The notes under the pieces: model-generated
What the model saw: only the letters and a program-made list of their open reading frames with translations
Databases searched by the model: none
Told to the model about the DNA's origin: nothing
Shown here: piece by piece, positions 1-7,756 of the stretch
How the letters are laid out: the number at the start of each line of letters is the position of its first letter
Position numbering within the stretch: the first letter of the stretch is position 1
Made by a program: the position numbers and the translations under genes
NCBI GenBank assembly: GCA_018334615.1
Contig: JAGXLP010000019.1
Location: forward strand, 1-14,096
DNA length: 14,096 nt
DNA from: Candidatus Bipolaricaulota bacterium
GTDB lineage: Bacteria; Bipolaricaulota; Bipolaricaulia; M55B111
Direction: 5' to 3'

Positions 1-1341
1 GCAGCGAATAACCTGGTCACAATTCTCACAAATAGCAGCACTCGAAGCTCCTGTCTTCTCACCGATAATAACGGCGGAGCCTCCTTCGTCATAGTTACGC
101 TTTAGGGCCCGGCGGAGGCCTTCACTTAAGCCATCCTCTCCGGATTGCCGCGTAGTTACTTCAGTGGACAAATTAGCCGATCGGTCTAACCCGGACGGAA
201 AGTTTTGTCCCAGCTGGCAGAACTCCCCCTGTTTTAGCCGCAAGTACGAACGAACGGAGGGGCTTGATCCTCCGAGAATTACTGGAACGTCCTCCAGCTC
301 AGCTCTCTTTAGAGAAGTTTCTACCAGATTACCCTTGGGGTCCTGCTCCTTCAACTCGTAGTTCCTGTTTCCTTCACCCTCGACGATAATGCCTCCCAGC
401 GGGGAGACGGGTAGATAAGCCGCACTCAAAACACCAACAAATACGTCTACTTCGCCTGTTCGGGCAAGGTTCCAGCGTTGAGAGAGTTCTCCTCCCGTGA
501 GATCACTATGGTAGGATAAAGTAACCAGGTCCAAACTCTCCCCGATTAACTCAGTTAGTTCCTCCGCTCGGATCACGCTGGGGGCAAGAATCAGCACCGT
601 CCCGGACCCGGCGGTTATTGACCTCACTATTTCCAAATAGATAGCAAGGCGTTCATCACCGGTTTCGTAGGTAGCATATTTTCCAAAAGATCCCGGCAAC
701 TCGTCTATGTCCTTTTTTATCGACGAGACGAGATCAGGGAAGTCTCTTTCCGTCTTATCGATAAAGACGGCCTCCCTCTTTTCTATCTCCGGGCGGGAGA
801 TTTCCCCGACAATTCCCTTATCCTGCAGGGCGCGGAGCGGCGAACTGGAGCTATTCGCCCGTTTTAGGAGTTCCTTCTTTATAATCGGTTCATCCGCCGA
901 TAACAGGCACTCAAGAAGTTCTGCTTGTTTTGGAGCTTTCTTTTCATTACCCTCGATATACTCGTGGACTTCTCCAAATGATTTTTCCAACTTGATCTTT
1001 TTCACGGAGCGGGGAACAGAGGTAGTATCAGGGGGAATCATTCGGTTAAAGACCTGTCCAAGCGGGGTGAGCGTGCTATAGGATAACCACCTGGCCAATT
1101 CAATCAGGGATTTCTGCAGGGGTTGGTGGGAAATGATCTCCTTGATCGGTTTACGCGGACCCTCGTAAGATGGTTCGAGGTTTACGTCAAGCACGATTCC
1201 TCGCTCCAGCTCCTCGCGGAACGGGACGAGACAGATCGTACCTTCTTCAACGCTATTTGCTAAATTACGAGGAACAGTATACTCGAAAGTGGAGGGAATC
1301 GGGCGAAAGACTGCAACACTGGCGTACCTATTTTTGGTCAT
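1..1341 (-). CDS. priA: Primosomal protein N' (PriA) homologue lacking helicase motifs, 3' end cut by window edge
   Basis: An open frame of 447 codons runs from ATG at 1341 to the window edge without a stop, so the C-terminus is missing. PriA recognises stalled forks and reloads the replisome. Residues 5-105 match the PriA 3'-end-binding domain (FEYTVP, LVPF, GIVLDV, then IELARWLS and TPLGQVF). A winged-helix-like stretch follows (about 115-200), then helicase lobe 1. VLILAP (249-254), a YHSDLTGGE-like segment and LGGSSPS (356-362) keep the lobe 1 landmarks. However, the Walker A position reads TGDERLAIY instead of TGSGKTE.Y, and the DEEH position reads VEGEGNRNY. The visible end, CENCDQVIRC, is the start of the zinc-binding region. 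ATPase activity is therefore unlikely, as known for actinobacterial PriA. The start overlaps the upstream gene by 14 bases and lacks a strong Shine-Dalgarno site, suggesting translational coupling. Confidence 0.9.
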   Translation of the reverse strand, partial: MTKNRYASVAVFRPIPSTFEYTVPRNLANSVEEGTICLVPFREELERGIVLDVNLEPSYEGPRKPIKEIISHQPLQKSLIELARWLSYSTLTPLGQVFNRMIPPDTTSVPRSVKKIKLEKSFGEVHEYIEGNEKKAPKQAELLECLLSADEPIIKKELLKRANSSSSPLRALQDKGIVGEISRPEIEKREAVFIDKTERDFPDLVSSIKKDIDELPGSFGKYATYETGDERLAIYLEIVRSITAGSGTVLILAPSVIRAEELTELIGESLDLVTLSYHSDLTGGELSQRWNLARTGEVDVFVGVLSAAYLPVSPLGGIIVEGEGNRNYELKEQDPKGNLVETSLKRAELEDVPVILGGSSPSVRSYLRLKQGEFCQLGQNFPSGLDRSANLSTEVTTRQSGEDGLSEGLRRALKRNYDEGGSAVIIGEKTGASSAAICENCDQVIRC

Positions 1342-2215
1342 CTTCGCGCCAGGAGAAGTATTTCAGTACACCTCTAATATTCATCTTCAACTCCTCCACG
1401 GAAAACCCGTTCCTGATCCAGTCCCTTTTGGTTTCAATAATTTCGGTAACCAGTTTCTCTTCCTCCTCGTACCGCGAGCGGAGTTTGTCAACCTGTTCTA
1501 CCCAATCCCGAAGTTTTCGTTTATAGTCATCTATTAACTCGCCGGGATTTTCTCCCGGTCCAAAATGGGGATAAAGCAAAATTGACGGATTCGACTCCTT
1601 CATCCTGGTCAAGCTATCCAGGCTCTTTTCCAGGTTGAACGTTGGAGGCGGGGTGGAAGGTATCAGCCGTCCCCCAAGGTATAGCCCCGCACTATCACCG
1701 GGGAAAAGTCCTCCCGTTTCATTATCATAATAGGCAAGATGATGAGGGGCGTGACCTGGTGTGGGAAAGGCAACTATTTCTTTTGAACCTATATTAAAGG
1801 TCTTCTCTCCCCCTATGGTTTCCAGGTTCTCTTCGGGAATTGGTTTAAACTCTCCGTACTCACTAAATCTATCACCGGTGGCCTCTCTCACACTCTCCAG
1901 AAGTTCGGCTGGATCGCGCAAGTGGGGCGCTCCTTTTCGATGGAGGTAGACTTTTAGGTTAGGTAGCTTTTCTACCAGATGGCCTGCCGCACCGGCGTGA
2001 TCAAGGTGTATATGAGTTAAAAGAATATATTTCAGATTCGAAAGCGACAGGGAGTGTTCCTCAAACCACTCAAGCAATACAGGAACGGAATAAGAGGTAC
2101 CGGGGTCGACTAGGGCAAGCTGGTCGTGGCCAACCAGGTAAGTAGAACCGTAATCTCCATTATCGAACAAACCGTTACGGATGAGGGTAATACCCTCCGG
2201 AGTTTCAGCCTTCAT
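1328..2215 (-). CDS. Metallo-beta-lactamase-fold hydrolase
   Basis: This 295-residue soluble protein has a complete binuclear metal site of the MBL superfamily. The HxHxDH motif is THIHLDHAG (H68, H70, D72, H73), and the remaining ligands are H155 in PTPGHAPHH, D174 in FPGDSAG and H217 in YPHFGP. An early DPG turn (LVDPGT, 36-40) is also typical. Spacing is that of single-domain glyoxalase-II/RNase-Z-like hydrolases. Residues from about 225 to the end form a charged, probably helical tail not needed for metal binding. No signal peptide is seen. The substrate cannot be read from the sequence; thioester, lactone and phosphodiester hydrolysis all occur in the family. The ATG overlaps the end of the Nudix gene by 11 bases, with AAGGG upstream, and the stop lies inside priA, so it is the middle gene of a coupled trio behind rpoB. 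Confidence 0.9.
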   Translation of the reverse strand: MKAETPEGITLIRNGLFDNGDYGSTYLVGHDQLALVDPGTSYSVPVLLEWFEEHSLSLSNLKYILLTHIHLDHAGAAGHLVEKLPNLKVYLHRKGAPHLRDPAELLESVREATGDRFSEYGEFKPIPEENLETIGGEKTFNIGSKEIVAFPTPGHAPHHLAYYDNETGGLFPGDSAGLYLGGRLIPSTPPPTFNLEKSLDSLTRMKESNPSILLYPHFGPGENPGELIDDYKRKLRDWVEQVDKLRSRYEEEEKLVTEIIETKRDWIRNGFSVEELKMNIRGVLKYFSWREDDQK

Positions 2216-2675
2216 AACTATAGCATCCCTTCTTTAACTTTACCTCGGCCCGGTCCAGTAACCTCTGGTCATTACCGTAAGTCAGCCTTTTGCGAGCTTC
2301 CCGGTAAGGTAACCAAATGAAGTCAAGGTGTTCGGGAGAAAGATTTACCTCCAGATCCCGGGGAACAAAAGCCAAAAAATATATGACGGATTTTGCTACC
2401 TTTCTTCCTTCCCTCTTGTAGCTATAATTAATTTCCCGGCGAAATCCATTAACAAACTCAAATACTTCCAACCTGGTTTCTTCGTATAATTCCCTGACCG
2501 CAGCCTCTTTGGCCGTCTCTCCTTCTTCCAGATGGCCTTTCGGAAAGCTCCAGTGTCCCCCGTTTTCGTGACGAAGAAGCAGATATCTTCGATCCCCGGA
2601 AGCCTTTTTAAGCGTAATAATCCCCGCAGAGACTTCCTTTACCGTATCTCCGTCCTCATGATAAGTTGAGCTCAT
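2205..2675 (-). CDS. Nudix hydrolase, diadenosine tetraphosphate (Ap4A) hydrolase-like
   Basis: A 156-residue Nudix protein. The pattern SAGIITLKK, LLLRH, HWSFPKGHLEEGE, then EHLDFIWLPYREA and RLTY is that of the asymmetric Ap4A hydrolase (NUDT2/MutT-like) group, which splits dinucleoside polyphosphates. The Nudix box starts at G47, with E53, then R61-E62-L63 and metal-binding E65-E66. The conserved Gly after EE-x is Arg (R68), a departure from GX5EX7REUXEEXGU. The start chosen is ATG at 2675, preceded by CCGAGGGC. A longer frame reaches 2711, but the extra residues are rpoB read in another frame. The gene begins 20 bases inside the end of rpoB, exactly where rpoC would be expected to follow. 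This overlap suggests translation coupled to RpoB synthesis. Substrate assignment is by family resemblance only. Confidence 0.86.
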   Translation of the reverse strand: MSSTYHEDGDTVKEVSAGIITLKKASGDRRYLLLRHENGGHWSFPKGHLEEGETAKEAAVRELYEETRLEVFEFVNGFRREINYSYKREGRKVAKSVIYFLAFVPRDLEVNLSPEHLDFIWLPYREARKRLTYGNDQRLLDRAEVKLKKGCYSYEG

Positions 2676-5600
2676 TGCCCTCGGCATCCAGCGCTTTCGG
2701 GCTAAGTCCAAGGCTCCTTAATTCTCTAACCAGCACCTTGAATGATTCGGGAATTCCCGGTTTGGGCATTTCCTCGTTCTTGAGGATTGCCTTGTAAAGC
2801 TTTGTTCTTCCCTGGATGTCATCGGACTTTAACGTCAACATCTCCTGGAGAGTACTGGCAGCTCCATATGCCTCCAGTGCCCAGACCTCCATTTCCCCAA
2901 ATCGCTGCCCACCAAATTGAGCTTTACCACCGAGAGGTTGCTGGGTTATCAACGCGTAAGGGCCCGTGGATCTTGCGTGAAGCTTTTCATCGGCTATATG
3001 TTCCAGTTTGAGAAGATACATGTAGCCCACGGTAATTGGCCTATCGAACGGTTCTCCGGTTCTACCATCCCGCAGTACGACCTTCCCGTCCTCATTTGCT
3101 CCTTCGTCCAACTCGTGTTTGACTTGCTCCTTCTGCAACTCCTCCAGGATTTCGTCCTCTTTCGCTCCATCGAACACCGGAGTGTTGACGTGTTCTCCCT
3201 TAAGGGCAGACAACCAACCAAGGTGAGTTTCAAATACCTGACCCAGATTCATTCTGGAAGGAACGCCAAGTGGATTTAACAATACATCTATAGGTGTTCC
3301 GTCCGGCATGAAAGGCATATCTTCTTCCGGTAAGATCTTCGCAATTACACCTTTATTACCGTGCCGGCCAGCAAGCTTATCGCCGATGGAGATCTTCTTT
3401 TTCGTTGCGACGTATACCTTTACCAGTTCGTTTACCCCCGTATCGAGCTCGTGACCCCTTTCCCGGGAGAACTTCTTAACCCTGATTACCTTTCCTTTAC
3501 CGGCTGTCGGTGGGAGCTGTAGGGACGAATCTTTGACGTTTCTAGCCTGCTCGCCAAATATAGAACGGAATATCTTTTCTTCGGGGCTCGGTTCCGATTC
3601 CCCTTTGGGTGTTATCTTACCTACAAGGACGTCACCGGTCTCCACCTCTGTTCCTTCCCTTATTATACCTCGAGAATCCAGGTTTTTGAGGTCTTCCTTG
3701 CTTATATTCGGGATATCGGCCGTGATCTCCTCCGGCCCGAGCTTTGTCTCCTCCGCTTTAACCTCGAACTCTTCTATATGAATTGAATCCAGTAAATCTT
3801 CTTTTACAAGACGTTCCGAGACCACTATAGCATCTTCGTAGTTGTATCCTTCAAACGGCATGAAGGCAACCCGTAAGTTTCTTCCAAGAGCAAGCTCTCC
3901 CTGATCGCTCGTCGAACCATCCGCCAATATGCTTCCCTGGGTAATCTCATCCCCCTCAGAGACCAGAGGTCTCTGATGTACAAGAGTATCCTGGTTGGAC
4001 CGTGTAAACGTTTTTAGACTGTAAGCATTAGTATCTCCGCTATCTGTTTCTACCTTTATCTCATTAGCGTCAACGTATACGACCTCACCGGATTCCTCTG
4101 CCACCACCAACATGCCAGAGTCTTTAGCGGCTTTCTGTTCCATTCCCGTTCCAACCAGGGGAGCCTCGGAATTGATAATTGGCACAGACTGGCGCTGCAT
4201 ATTGGCACCCATTAGGGCTCTATTTGCATCATCATGCTCAAGAAAAGGGATCAACGAGGCAGAGGCTCCAACTATTGCCTTGGGAGAAACTCCAACGTAA
4301 TCGACCTCTTCCGGTGATCCCAGCCTGATATTTTCCTTTCCGGTCCTGATCTCGACTCTCTCTTCGGAAAGGCGGCCGTCATCATCTATTTTCGTCGTCG
4401 AGGGGGCAATCCTAAACTGCTCCTCTTCACCGGCCATCAGGTATTCAATTTCACCCGTAACCTTGCCATCTTCTACTTTTCTGTAGGGTGCCTCCAGGAA
4501 TCCATATTCGTTGACCTTTGCATAGTTTGCCAGCGAGGTAATCAAACCTATATTCTGGCCTTCCGGAGTTTCTATAGGGCAGATTCTGGAGTAATGAGAT
4601 GGATGAACATCCCGGACCTCCAGTTTTGCCCTTCTCTGACTCAACCCACCACCAAGGGCATTTAGCCTTCTCTTGTGGGTTAGCTCTGCCAGGGCATTGG
4701 TCTCCTCCAGGAATTGCGAAAATCTTCCGGTGTAGAAGAACTGGTTCAGAGATGATTGGATCGGTCTGGTAGGAACGAGGTCCCGCAGGGTATCGTCATC
4801 GTCCAGACTGAACTTGGAAAGTTTGTCTTCAACCGTTCTAACAACCCTATTTAATCCCCGTTCAAACGCTGACCTAGCTGCCTTACCCGGCAGGTTAACC
4901 ACCTTGTTTGCCAGGTGGTCCTTCTCATCCAGAATTTCCGGGTTGTCCGGTACCTGCAGGAGTAATTCCAACGAGCGAAAAATGTCGTTTTTGGTAAGAG
5001 CCAACGTATCCTCATCCAGCCCCAGCTTGCTGTTAGCCTTAAACCTCCCAACCTCGGAAAGAAGATAGTTTTCCTCGTCAAAGAACAACCCCTTGATATA
5101 GTTCTCCATTTTGGTCGTCGAGACCCTTCCCGTCGGCCTCAACTTTCCATAGATAAACTTAACAGCTTCTTCTTTGGTCTGGAAATCGTCCCGTTCAAGC
5201 GTATTACCGACGTATTCGTTAAGGAAGCTTATTGATTCATTTGTCGCTTCGTCTAATATCACTTCTACATCTTCTTCTCGTAAGGTCTCCCCTGCCTCGA
5301 ATAAGACCTCGGAACCCCTGCTTACGTCCTTCCCAAAGGTATAACCCACATAACGTCTCAGGTTACTCTGGTTTACCGATTCCAGTTCAAAGCTATAATT
5401 CTCATAAATATCCTCTCGATCCATCCCCAGAACTCGAAGGAAGACAGTTATCGGAACTTTGGCTTCTCTGTCCAGATTCGCATGGAGTCTCTTCCTGTTG
5501 TCATCGAGTACTAATTCTAGCCAGGCTCCGTAATCGGGCAGAATATGAGCCCGAAATTGATTGTTTCTCTCCGCCGTTATATATACTCCCGGAGCCCGTG

Positions 5601-5988
5601 CCAGTTCGTTGACCAATACGTTTTCCGAACCGTTGATCAAGAACGTCCCTTTTGGTGTCATAACCGGGACGTCGGCCACGTAAATTTCATTTTCCAGCAC
5701 CGGGTTTTCGTCACCGTCAAAAAGGCGGGCGGTTATCCGCAAAGGTCTATTGTAAGTAAGGTCCTTGTCGGCGCAGTCCTCTACACCCCCCCGCAGCTCG
5801 CCCAGCTTTGGTGAAGTAAATTCCAGCTTAAAATCCGTCCTGCTACTGGCTTCAACGGGAGATATTTCATCGAAGATCTCCTCAAGGCCCTCCGTCAAAA
5901 ACCTATCATAGGAGCTCTTCTGGTCTTCCAATAAATATGGAGGCTCAATTGCTTCGCCATAAAAACTAAAATCCTTTCTTTCCCTCAA
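2656..5988 (-). CDS. rpoB: DNA-directed RNA polymerase subunit beta (RpoB)
   Basis: Encodes the beta subunit of about 1110 residues, colinear with bacterial RpoB. Landmarks seen: the N-terminal YDRFL and the lobe motif GTFLINGSENV; the rifampicin region (THKRR, then RDVHPSHYSRICPIETPEG); catalytic-centre YEDAIVVSERL (about residue 715); IGDKLAGRHGNKG with the active-site lysines; the clamp-linked GGQRFGEMEVWALEA; and the C-terminal SFKVLVRELRSLGL. It is complete but shorter than E. coli (1342) and Bacillus (about 1190). An open frame extends to a TTG at 6009, but TTG at 5988 is preferred because GGGAGG sits six bases upstream of it, while 6009 lies in a short tandem repeat without a ribosome site. 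The Ser531 position (E. coli) is Asn, and the following fork loop reads LGGGLS, one residue shorter than LGPGGL. The gene is not followed by rpoC. Confidence 0.97.
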   Translation of the reverse strand: MRERKDFSFYGEAIEPPYLLEDQKSSYDRFLTEGLEEIFDEISPVEASSRTDFKLEFTSPKLGELRGGVEDCADKDLTYNRPLRITARLFDGDENPVLENEIYVADVPVMTPKGTFLINGSENVLVNELARAPGVYITAERNNQFRAHILPDYGAWLELVLDDNRKRLHANLDREAKVPITVFLRVLGMDREDIYENYSFELESVNQSNLRRYVGYTFGKDVSRGSEVLFEAGETLREEDVEVILDEATNESISFLNEYVGNTLERDDFQTKEEAVKFIYGKLRPTGRVSTTKMENYIKGLFFDEENYLLSEVGRFKANSKLGLDEDTLALTKNDIFRSLELLLQVPDNPEILDEKDHLANKVVNLPGKAARSAFERGLNRVVRTVEDKLSKFSLDDDDTLRDLVPTRPIQSSLNQFFYTGRFSQFLEETNALAELTHKRRLNALGGGLSQRRAKLEVRDVHPSHYSRICPIETPEGQNIGLITSLANYAKVNEYGFLEAPYRKVEDGKVTGEIEYLMAGEEEQFRIAPSTTKIDDDGRLSEERVEIRTGKENIRLGSPEEVDYVGVSPKAIVGASASLIPFLEHDDANRALMGANMQRQSVPIINSEAPLVGTGMEQKAAKDSGMLVVAEESGEVVYVDANEIKVETDSGDTNAYSLKTFTRSNQDTLVHQRPLVSEGDEITQGSILADGSTSDQGELALGRNLRVAFMPFEGYNYEDAIVVSERLVKEDLLDSIHIEEFEVKAEETKLGPEEITADIPNISKEDLKNLDSRGIIREGTEVETGDVLVGKITPKGESEPSPEEKIFRSIFGEQARNVKDSSLQLPPTAGKGKVIRVKKFSRERGHELDTGVNELVKVYVATKKKISIGDKLAGRHGNKGVIAKILPEEDMPFMPDGTPIDVLLNPLGVPSRMNLGQVFETHLGWLSALKGEHVNTPVFDGAKEDEILEELQKEQVKHELDEGANEDGKVVLRDGRTGEPFDRPITVGYMYLLKLEHIADEKLHARSTGPYALITQQPLGGKAQFGGQRFGEMEVWALEAYGAASTLQEMLTLKSDDIQGRTKLYKAILKNEEMPKPGIPESFKVLVRELRSLGLSPKALDAEGNELNLS

Positions 5989-6006
5989 ACTGTATCCCTC
6001 CCAGTG

Positions 6007-6026
6007 CAAGATGAATCAAGATGAAT
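6007..6026. repeat. Perfect 10-bp tandem duplication upstream of rpoB
   Basis: The unit caagatgaat occurs twice back to back on the plus strand in the rplL-rpoB spacer. It contains the TTG that would extend rpoB at its 5' end, which is one reason to prefer the downstream TTG start. No function is evident; replication slippage in a spacer is the simplest reading. Confidence 0.8.
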
Positions 6027-6041
6027 AAAGACGACAAGCGC

Positions 6042-6422
6042 TTACCTTAGTTCCACTTCAGCTCCCAGTTCCTCGAGCTGTTTCTTGAGTTTTTCCGCTT
6101 CTTCTTCTTCCAGTCCTTCCTGTACCGGGTTGGGGAGATCATCAACCATAGATTTACATTCCTTCAAACCCTTGCCAGTGATTTCTTTGAGCTCCTTAAT
6201 GACCTTAATTTTCTTCTGGCCCGCATTTGTCAGGACCAGATCAATGGCTTCAGCTTCTTCCGCTTCTCCTCCGTCACCACCAGCTCCTCCCTGGGGTGCA
6301 GCTGCTACCGGTGCGGCAGCCTCGGCGGAAACGTCAAATTCATCTTCAATTGCTTCAACTAGTTCGGTCAACTCCTTAATCGTCATATCTCCAACCGACT
6401 CTACGATTTCTTCTGTGTCCAT
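6042..6422 (-). CDS. rplL: 50S ribosomal protein L7/L12
   Basis: 126 residues, the normal length for bacterial L12, the stalk protein that recruits translation GTPases such as EF-Tu and EF-G. The N-terminal dimerisation helices (about 1-35, ELTELVEAIEDEF) are followed by an Ala/Gly/Glu-rich hinge (about 36-60) and the C-terminal factor-binding domain with KKIKVIKELKEITGKGLKE and EKLKKQLEELGAEVEL. Where many L12 proteins read GLKEAKDLVD, this one has GLKECKSMVD. The ATG at 6422 is preceded by AGGAGG seven bases upstream, a strong ribosome site that fits the several-copies-per-ribosome demand for L12. The 60-base spacer from rplJ is very A/T-rich but shows no convincing promoter, so co-transcription with rplJ is likely. 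Confidence 0.97.
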   Translation of the reverse strand: MDTEEIVESVGDMTIKELTELVEAIEDEFDVSAEAAAPVAAAPQGGAGGDGGEAEEAEAIDLVLTNAGQKKIKVIKELKEITGKGLKECKSMVDDLPNPVQEGLEEEEAEKLKKQLEELGAEVELR

Positions 6423-6482
6423 AATAAACCTCCTGTGTAACTTGTTAAAAATTCAAAAAAATAATATTTACCCAAGATTAAA

Positions 6483-7001
6483 CTACTCTTCCTTTTGTTC
6501 ACGCAATTGTTTCAAAACGACGGTTAAATCCTTCAGTTTGGTCTTCAAAACGTAAGCTAACTTCTGAACCGGGGATTTAAGTCCGGCTGCAAGATTTGCC
6601 AGTAACTCTTCCTTGGAGGAAAGGTTAGAAATGGTCTCAACCTCTTCGGGTACAACCAAATCCCCTTCGATAACCCCACCTTTATTAGAAAAAGCTTCGT
6701 ATTCCTTTTCCATTTTGGAGGAGATCTTAAACGGCAACACCGGGTCGTCATATCCGACGGCCATTGCTATTGGTCCGTCCAAAAGTTTCGGGAAATCCTC
6801 CAAACCCGCTTCTTCAGCAGCTATAGCCGCTAGCGTATTCTTGACAACTCTGTACTCGACTTCTTCCTTAGTAAACGCTTCCCGCAACTCGTTTAAATCG
6901 TTGGCTGATATGCCTCGGTAATCGGATAACACCAGACCTACGGCGCGATCAAATTTGTCTCTTAGTTCTTCTACTTCTTGTTGCTTGGCTTCCGTGACCA
7001 T
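6483..7001 (-). CDS. rplJ: 50S ribosomal protein L10
   Basis: 172 residues, typical for L10, the base of the L7/L12 stalk. The N-terminal rRNA-binding half shows LSDYRGIS, NELREAF, YRVVKNTLAA and LLDGPIAMAVGYDDP, and the C-terminal helix (about 140-172, LKDLTVVLKQLREQKEE) is the L12-docking segment. ATG at 7001 follows AAGGAGTG at good spacing. It lies in the conserved order rplK-rplA-rplJ-rplL. In many bacteria L10 represses rplJL by binding a folded leader; here only 50 bases separate it from rplA, with a small GGTTAACC palindrome and no evident L10-leader kink-turn, so that control may be absent or placed elsewhere. Confidence 0.97.
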   Translation of the reverse strand: MVTEAKQQEVEELRDKFDRAVGLVLSDYRGISANDLNELREAFTKEEVEYRVVKNTLAAIAAEEAGLEDFPKLLDGPIAMAVGYDDPVLPFKISSKMEKEYEAFSNKGGVIEGDLVVPEEVETISNLSSKEELLANLAAGLKSPVQKLAYVLKTKLKDLTVVLKQLREQKEE

Positions 7002-7051
7002 TTTTCACTCCTTAAGGGGGTTAACCAGTAATAACTTCTTCTATCAATCTG

Positions 7052-7756
7052 TTAAACTTTTCTCTCATAAACCCTTTCTCGCAATTCATCGACGGATAGT
7101 TTCAAACCGGGTCCCATAGTCGGAGATACTGTGACTTTTTGAATGTATCTTCCCTGAATCCCTTCTTCCGGCCGCTGATCGTAAATGGACTTGGCTAGCT
7201 CGATCAAGTTCTCCCGCAACTCGGGGGTGGAAAATGAGGACTTTCCAATTGGAACGTGGACTACACCATATTTATCCGTCCTAAACTCCACCTGGCCTTT
7301 TTTCAGCCTGGAAACCGCTTCGCCAATATCTTCAGAGACGGTATTAGATTTAGGCGAAGGCATCATTCCTCTGGGGCCCAGGATGCGTCCCAGACGACCA
7401 ATAACGCTCATCATGCCGGGTGTGGACACTACTTCATCAAATTCGAGCCACCCATCCTCTATTTCCTCAACTTTTTCCTCGTCTCCCAGGAAATCTGCAC
7501 CTGCTTCCTCCGCTTCGCGGCGGGCTTCACCCTTTGCAAATGCCAAAACCTTGACCTCTTTTCCCGTCCCGTTAGGGAGAACGATACTCCCCCTGACCAT
7601 GGTCTGAGACGGATTAACTCCTATATTGAAGGCTACTTCTATCGTTTCGTCAAACTCCGCGGTAGCAACCTCTCTGACAAGTTCTATTCCGTCTTCCAAA
7701 GGGTATAATTCCTCGGGATCGACCTTCTCGGCAACTGCCTCGTATCTCCTGTTCAC
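7052..7756 (-). CDS. rplA: 50S ribosomal protein L1
   Basis: 234 residues, the standard size for bacterial L1, the mobile stalk protein at the ribosomal exit site. Family motifs are present: MVRGSIVLPNGTGK, FDEVVSTPGMM, the signature GRLGRILGPRGMMPSPK, and KKGQVEFRTDKYGVVHVPIGK. The start is GTG at 7756; its GTGA overlaps the rplK stop by four bases, with AGAGGTGG upstream, so L11 and L1 are translationally coupled and made in equal amounts. In other bacteria L1 autoregulates the L11-L1 mRNA; no obvious L1-binding mimic is recognised in the short nusG-rplK spacer. Confidence 0.97.
   Translation of the reverse strand: MNRRYEAVAEKVDPEELYPLEDGIELVREVATAEFDETIEVAFNIGVNPSQTMVRGSIVLPNGTGKEVKVLAFAKGEARREAEEAGADFLGDEEKVEEIEDGWLEFDEVVSTPGMMSVIGRLGRILGPRGMMPSPKSNTVSEDIGEAVSRLKKGQVEFRTDKYGVVHVPIGKSSFSTPELRENLIELAKSIYDQRPEEGIQGRYIQKVTVSPTMGPGLKLSVDELRERVYERKV

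Noticed and set aside
707..1526. Plus-strand frames of 80-120 codons opposite priA and the MBL gene
   Set aside because: They lie antisense to well-supported genes, and their translations are low-complexity with no motif.
2676..2711. Nudix start at 2711
   Set aside because: The extra residues come only from the rpoB C-terminal coding sequence in another frame; ATG at 2675 has a ribosome site and fits family length.
5986..6009. TTG at 6009 as the rpoB start
   Set aside because: It has no ribosome site and lies in a tandem repeat, whereas TTG at 5988 has GGGAGG six bases upstream.
6085..6555. A 156-codon plus-strand frame opposite rplL and rplJ
   Set aside because: It is Ser-rich antisense of Glu-rich ribosomal protein genes; it has no family resemblance.
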